DNA of 64,000 nucleotides from Kumtagia yinganensis. Lineage in GTDB: Bacteria; Pseudomonadota; Alphaproteobacteria; Rhizobiales; Rhizobiaceae. Position numbers and translations under genes: made by a program. The DNA lies in assembly GCF_040081985.1 (NCBI RefSeq), contig NZ_JBEBMH010000007.1:1-64000 (forward strand). Direction: 5' to 3'. Positions within the stretch are counted from its first letter, which is position 1. Every line of letters starts with the position of its first letter. Below the pieces are notes generated by a model that did no database searches, was not told the DNA's origin, and saw only the letters and a program-made list of their open reading frames with translations. Of this stretch, positions 58,613-64,000 are shown one piece after another.

Positions 58613-60016
58613 ATGCTCATCACTCGACTTACCACCCTTTCCTGCCTAGCTGTGTTCGTATCCTTGATGGCCGCGCCGGCGAGCGCGCTGACCATGGCCG
58701 AATGCAGCGCCAAATATAACGCCGCCAAGGAGGCTGGCACCCTCGGTACGATGAAGTGGAATGATTTCCGCAAGGCGGAGTGCGGCAGCGACGCCAGCGC
58801 AGTCGCGGAACCTGAACCCGCGAAACCTGCGAAGAAGGCGGCTACGTCCGAGACCTCGGGCGAAACCGCCAAAGGCCTGAGCAGGGCCGAATGCAGCGCC
58901 AAGTATAACGCCGCCAAGGAGGCGGGCACGCTTGGCGGCCTGAAATGGAACGATTTCCGCAAGGCCGAATGCGGCCCTGGCGCGAGTGCGACGGCTGCCG
59001 CCGCTCCGGCGAAAACGGAGAAGGCGAGCAAGGCAACCGCGTCCGAAACCACGGATGAGACTGCAAAGGGCCTGACCATGGCCGAATGCAGCGCCAAGTA
59101 TAACGCCGCCAAGGAGGCGGGTACGCTCGGCGGCCAGAAGTGGAACGAGTTCCGCAAGGCCCAATGCGGCCCCGGTGCAAGCGCGACGGCTGCCGCCGCT
59201 CCGGCGAAAACGGAGAAGGCGAGCAAGGCAACCGCGTCCGAAACCACGGATGAGACTGCAAAGGGCCTGACCATGGCCGAATGCAGCGCCAAGTATAATG
59301 CCGCCAAGGAGGCCGGTACGCTCGGCGGCCAGAAGTGGAACGAGTTCCGCAAGGCCGAATGCGGCCCCGGCGCAAGCGCGACGGCTGCAGCCGCTCCGGC
59401 GAAAACGGAGAAGGCGACCAAGGCAACCGGGTCCGAAACCACGGATGAGGCTGCCAAGGGCCTGACCATGGCCGAATGCAGCGCCAAGTATAATGCCGCC
59501 AAGGAGGCGGGTACGCTCGGCGGCCAGAAGTGGAACGAGTTCCGTAAGGCCGAATGCGGCCCTGGGGCGAGCGCGACCGCTGCCGCCGCGCCGGCCAAAG
59601 CCGGAAAATCAAGCGCTGCTACGGACACCGGCAAGGGCCTGACAATGGCCGAGTGCAGCGCAAAATACCAGGCGGCCAAGGCCGGCGGTTCGCTGAACGG
59701 CATGAAATGGAACGATTTCCGCAAATCGTCATGCGGCGCGAATGCTTCGGATGACGAAACGGTGCCGGCCGCCGACGAAGCCAACTACACCAGCGAGCCG
59801 GAAACGCCGACCACCGTCGCGCCACGTGGCGTCAAATTCCCCACCGCGATCTCGCGAAAATTCTCGAACGAGAACCCCGGCAAGGCCCGGATGCACACCT
59901 GCCTGGAGCAATATTATGCCAACAAGGATGCCGATGCGCTGGGTGGCCTGCGCTGGATCCAGAAGGGCGGCGGCTTCTACAGCCTGTGCAACGCCAAGCT
60001 GAAGGCCAATTCCTGA
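58613..60016 (+). CDS. Secreted Cys-pair repeat protein (PsiF-like repeats)
   Basis: A 467-residue exported protein. The signal peptide is MLITRLTTLSCLAVFVSLMAAPASA. Six copies of a unit of about 32 residues follow, starting near residues 28, 91, 156, 221, 286 and 345; each reads MAECSAKYNAAKEAGTLGG then KWN(D/E)FRKAECG, with two Cys that could form one disulfide. The copies are joined by Ala/Lys/Thr linkers. The C-terminal 50 residues (MHTCLEQYYANKDADALGG ... FYSLCNAKLK) look like a diverged seventh unit. The repeat loosely resembles PsiF repeats. The function is unknown. ATG at 58613 follows AGGAGG; an intrinsic terminator follows. Confidence 0.82.
   Translation: MLITRLTTLSCLAVFVSLMAAPASALTMAECSAKYNAAKEAGTLGTMKWNDFRKAECGSDASAVAEPEPAKPAKKAATSETSGETAKGLSRAECSAKYNAAKEAGTLGGLKWNDFRKAECGPGASATAAAAPAKTEKASKATASETTDETAKGLTMAECSAKYNAAKEAGTLGGQKWNEFRKAQCGPGASATAAAAPAKTEKASKATASETTDETAKGLTMAECSAKYNAAKEAGTLGGQKWNEFRKAECGPGASATAAAAPAKTEKATKATGSETTDEAAKGLTMAECSAKYNAAKEAGTLGGQKWNEFRKAECGPGASATAAAAPAKAGKSSAATDTGKGLTMAECSAKYQAAKAGGSLNGMKWNDFRKSSCGANASDDETVPAADEANYTSEPETPTTVAPRGVKFPTAISRKFSNENPGKARMHTCLEQYYANKDADALGGLRWIQKGGGFYSLCNAKLKANS
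58883..59640 (+). repeat. 195-bp tandem coding repeat
   Basis: Units begin at 58883, 59078, 59273 and 59468, a period of exactly 195 bp. The units at 59078 and 59273 are almost identical at the DNA level, including silent positions and linker. The flanking units at 58694 and 59645 are more diverged (spacing 189 and 177 bp). This points to recent unequal crossing-over or slippage and possible copy-number variation. Confidence 0.9.
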
Positions 60017-60035
60017 GCGATTTGATTGGGCGTTC

Positions 60036-60070
60036 GGCCGGCGAAGCCCAGCTTCGCCGGCCTTTTCTTT
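60036..60070 (+). terminator. Rho-independent terminator after the Cys-repeat gene
   Basis: A 12-bp perfect stem, GGCCGGCGAAGC pairing with GCTTCGCCGGCC, loop CCA, followed by TTTTCTTT. It lies 20 bp after the stop codon. Confidence 0.92.
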
Positions 60071-60381
60071 GCGTTCTCAACTGGAAGCGTAGGCCCAGGC
60101 GGTGGTGCTCAACCTCCCGTCAACTCCAAAAAATGACGCCATTCCATCGGCTTATCGCGAAAGCAGCTTGAAACGCGGATGGTAACCTGGCGCGAACCGG
60201 TTTCACGCACGACGCGGCGCGCCTTCGCCGCGCTTGGGGCAGGCCGACCGGTAATATCGACCTGAGGGGCTCAATGGATTTTCAGGGTCCGGGATTGTTG
60301 CGATGCCGGATATCGTTTTTCGTCGTGCCGATCCACGGTGAATTCACTACGCCGCCGATCTTGCTCGCGGTGTCGCTTGGT

Positions 60382-60441
60382 GCGTTGGTCGCTTCAATCG
60401 ACAAATCATTGTCGATTGATCGGCCTTCGGCCGACCGCTCT
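60382..60441 (-). repeat. Dispersed palindromic repeat, copy 2
   Basis: About 60 bp, inverted relative to the copy at 14028-14086. The 20-bp core (60397-60416), read on the minus strand, is ATCGACAATGATTTGTCGAT, one base different from copy 1. Flanking positions (AGCGGTCG on one side, GCGA.CAACGC on the other) also match. Confidence 0.6.
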
Positions 60442-60536
60442 ACCCGCCGGGGTCCCGTTGCCTCCGGCAACTCCCCGGCGTTCGAAACCTTTCACCGTGC
60501 CGCCGGCACGTTGAATTCGCTGCGCGAACCGGTTTC

Positions 60537-62480
<1,944 letters not shown>

Positions 62481-62540
62481 CAAGTGTCCCGTTCACACCC
62501 GGCTTAGGGCATGCGTCCAGAGTAATATGCGTCCCGAGTA

Positions 62541-62569
62541 ACATAGGGAGGACTGGCCATATTGCCAAG
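62541..62569 (-). promoter_or_regulatory. Putative sigma-32 (RpoH) promoter of ftsH
   Basis: On the minus strand CTTGGC (62564-62569) and CCCTATGT (62541-62548) are 15 bp apart, close to the heat-shock consensus CTTGAA-N13/17-CCCCATNT. It lies about 60 bp before the ftsH ATG. ftsH is a known heat-shock gene in several proteobacteria. Confidence 0.45.
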
Positions 62570-62587
62570 CAAAACCCCTCTAAGCAG

Positions 62588-63958
62588 TTAAGCTTGCCCG
62601 ACATTGTGACGGGGGCATGGCGGCCCGGGAATTGCGGGTGCGCCGACGAGTCTCGAAACGGCGCGCGCAAGCTCGATGTCGAAGCATGGAAGGAAGCGCG
62701 CGTAGAGCGACAGGACAGGCGTTGCTTGCCAGCTTCCAACCGTATCTGCATCAGCATCGGGCGGCATGCCGGCTGCTCGTACACCCTGGCTCAAAAGTAC
62801 GGGCCGGGACAGACGCGCAAGACGAATCAGACTTTTAGGCGCGGCACGTTCTTCCTCGGTTTCACCGACGAGCTCGCCGGCGGTTGGCGCGATCGACGTC
62901 GCGGCCGGGGATCCGACAGCCGAAACGCGAAATCGCCCGTCCCAGATCATGCCCGGGAACGCAGGCTCCGGTTCGGGCAATCCGCGCCGTTCGCGGCAGA
63001 GCCAGACACCGTCACGCCGGGAGGCGACGAACGTCCGCGACAAAGTGGCGCGACATGGCGGGTCGGAAAGGCGCGCCGCCAAGGCGGCGGTCCGCTCCTC
63101 ATCCGGCAGATGCGGCACGCCGCCTGCGACGGCCAGCAGGACACGCAGTGCATGAATGGCCGCCGGTTCACCGGCGTTGCCAAGAAAGCCTGCATCGAGT
63201 TGGATCAAGCCGGCCTCGGCCTCCCGGGCGAAGCTTGAGATCAAAGAAGCAGCGCGATGGCCGAGTTCCTCGCGCCGCGCCGCATTCTGGCGGGCAATCT
63301 CCAGAAGCGCCTCGGTGCCGACATCCGCATCGTATGAGGCGGCCAGTTCCGACCGGATTCGGGCACGTTCGGATCGCCGGTCGGCATTGCTCGGATCGTC
63401 GATCCAGCCGATGGAATTTTGGCGCAGGAAGTCTCGCAGCATTTCGCGGCGCGTGTCGAGAAGCGGCCTTGCAATCCAGACCTTTCCGTCGAACAGCGTG
63501 GCCGGCGCCATGCCCGCCAGACCCATGCCGTCGCCGCGTTGCCGGCGCATGAACACCGTCTCCGCCTGGTCGTCGGCGGTGTGCGCGGTGAGGATCATGT
63601 CGGTGCCAATTTCCTCGGCGGTCGTCGCGAGAAGGCGATAACGCGCCTCGCGTGCCACGGCGGCGAGGCCCGTGGCTGGTTTCGGCCCGTTCCAGCGCAA
63701 AATCCGGTGCTCGACGCCCAGCCGTGCAGCCAGTTCCCCAACGGCCGATGCTTCGTCGGCGGATTCCACGCGCAACCCGTGGTCGACCGTAACCGCGACG
63801 AGGCGCGTCGGAATGGCCGCGCGGTCGATGAAAGCCTTCAGCAGCAGGAACAGCGCCGTCGAATCGCTGCCGCCGGAAACCGCGGCAATGACAACGGAGC
63901 GGTTTTCAAATCCGTATCTGGAAATCGCTTCGAGCAGATCGCCCGGCGGGCTCAGCAC
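62588..63958 (-). CDS. tilS: tRNA(Ile)-lysidine synthetase
   Basis: A 456-residue TilS. It converts C34 of the AUA-reading tRNA(Ile) to lysidine using lysine and ATP. The PP-loop SGGSDS is at 28-33, VDHGLR at about 58-63, and LTAHTADDQAETVFMRRQRGDGMGLAGM is the core catalytic block. The C-terminal half is longer and poorly conserved, as in relatives. The start is GTG at 63958, overlapping the cpoB stop by 7 bp. It lies between cpoB and ftsH, the usual rhizobial order. Confidence 0.94.
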   Translation of the reverse strand: MLSPPGDLLEAISRYGFENRSVVIAAVSGGSDSTALFLLLKAFIDRAAIPTRLVAVTVDHGLRVESADEASAVGELAARLGVEHRILRWNGPKPATGLAAVAREARYRLLATTAEEIGTDMILTAHTADDQAETVFMRRQRGDGMGLAGMAPATLFDGKVWIARPLLDTRREMLRDFLRQNSIGWIDDPSNADRRSERARIRSELAASYDADVGTEALLEIARQNAARREELGHRAASLISSFAREAEAGLIQLDAGFLGNAGEPAAIHALRVLLAVAGGVPHLPDEERTAALAARLSDPPCRATLSRTFVASRRDGVWLCRERRGLPEPEPAFPGMIWDGRFRVSAVGSPAATSIAPTAGELVGETEEERAAPKSLIRLARLSRPVLLSQGVRAAGMPPDADADTVGSWQATPVLSLYARFLPCFDIELARAVSRLVGAPAIPGPPCPRHNVGQA

Positions 63959-64000
63959 GCAGCCAGCGCCTGTTCCTGCTTCACGCGCTCCTTGAGCGCG
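63952..64000 (-). CDS. cpoB: Tol-Pal system protein CpoB/YbgF, C-terminal end
   Basis: Only the last 15 codons are in the window: ALKERVKQEQALAAC, then TGA. The ending RVKQEQA with a final Cys is usual for alphaproteobacterial YbgF/CpoB, a periplasmic TPR protein of the Tol-Pal system, and the position just upstream of tilS fits. The rest lies beyond the window edge. The stop overlaps the tilS GTG. Confidence 0.65.
   Translation of the reverse strand, partial: ALKERVKQEQALAAC

Larger units (their letters stand above)
60017..60536. other. Intergenic region, Cys-repeat gene / ftsH
   Basis: 520 bp between convergent genes. After the terminator comes about 300 bp with no recognised feature, then the dispersed repeat copy 2 (60382-60441) and a series of short hairpins up to the ftsH stop: CGGCC-TTC-GGCCG, GTTGC-CTCC-GGCAAC and GTGCC-GCC-GGCAC. 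No protein gene is credible. Confidence 0.6.

Noticed and set aside
58883..59640. CRISPR-like array because of regular repeats
   Set aside because: The units are 195 bp, in frame and protein-coding, with no short direct repeats separated by unique spacers.

Overview
The window looks like chromosome from a Rhizobiales bacterium of the Phyllobacteriaceae, closest in style to Mesorhizobium. This is inferred from GC-rich codon use, the block helicase - S4 protein - fdxA - carD - rpoH, a gap/tkt/pgk group, phaR divergent from phaA-phaB, a serC-type leader RNA, the order cpoB-tilS-ftsH-glmM, and several mosaic palindromic intergenic repeats of the kind common in that group. No rRNA, tRNA or CRISPR array was recognised. 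Most of the window is core metabolism and information processing; accessory DNA is limited to an insertion-sequence end, two toxin-antitoxin pairs, small repeats and a few lineage-specific genes.

Layout. 1-1047: the right end of an IS3-family element abuts and truncates an RTX-type calcium-binding protein gene. 1.2-10 kb: prpE, pgk, a K+/H+ antiporter, gap and tkt, all on the minus strand. 10.2-14 kb, plus strand: a DUF4164 protein and zapA, a secreted alpha/beta hydrolase, an ArsR regulator paired with an SRPBCC protein, and a doubly frameshifted SEC-C gene; a LysE exporter lies on the other strand. 14.1-16.8 kb: ffh, chorismate mutase and rpsP, with a candidate structured RNA upstream of ffh. 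17.1-25.7 kb: an ABC-F ATPase, a sugar ABC transporter (binding protein, ATPase, permease), an FHA-adenylate cyclase, a flavin disulfide oxidoreductase and a DUF4126 protein. 25.8-29.1 kb: phaR facing phaA, a Cys-rich gene with no normal start codon, and phaB. 29.2-38.6 kb: aqpZ, a Suv3-like helicase with a long tail, an S4 protein, fdxA, carD, rpoH and an M48 lipoprotein protease. 38.8-45.7 kb: the thiamine transporter thiBPQ under a TPP riboswitch, a divergent thiamine pyrophosphokinase, a second ABC-F protein and ccdAB. 45.7-54 kb: a Pro/Ala-rich membrane protein, purA, a FitAB-like pair, class I aldolase, and serC-serA. 54.1-64 kb: two paralogous outer-membrane barrels, glmM, a secreted protein built of Cys-pair repeats, ftsH, tilS and the end of cpoB.

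How the genes work together. gap, pgk, tkt and fda cover lower glycolysis/gluconeogenesis and pentose interconversion; prpE and the pha genes handle acyl-CoA and storage polymer; serC-serA make serine; thiBPQ and thiN import thiamine and activate it; tkt uses the resulting TPP. Regulation readable from the sequence includes a TPP riboswitch, a serC leader with its promoter, an ECF general-stress (EcfG/RpoE2-type) promoter before rpoH, a heat-shock-type promoter before ftsH, CtrA-type TTAA-N7-TTAA boxes at the same distance before both outer-membrane genes, palindromes at phaR/phaA, ArsR and both toxin-antitoxin operons, and a dense cluster of GANTC (CcrM) sites before the helicase.

The most unusual items are the Cys-pair repeat protein with its 195-bp coding repeats, the paired CtrA-type boxes, the GANTC cluster, the perfect 50-bp inverted repeat between thiB and thiP, and the structured RNA candidate before ffh. 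All calls are from reading the sequence and recalled family knowledge; no database search was run.
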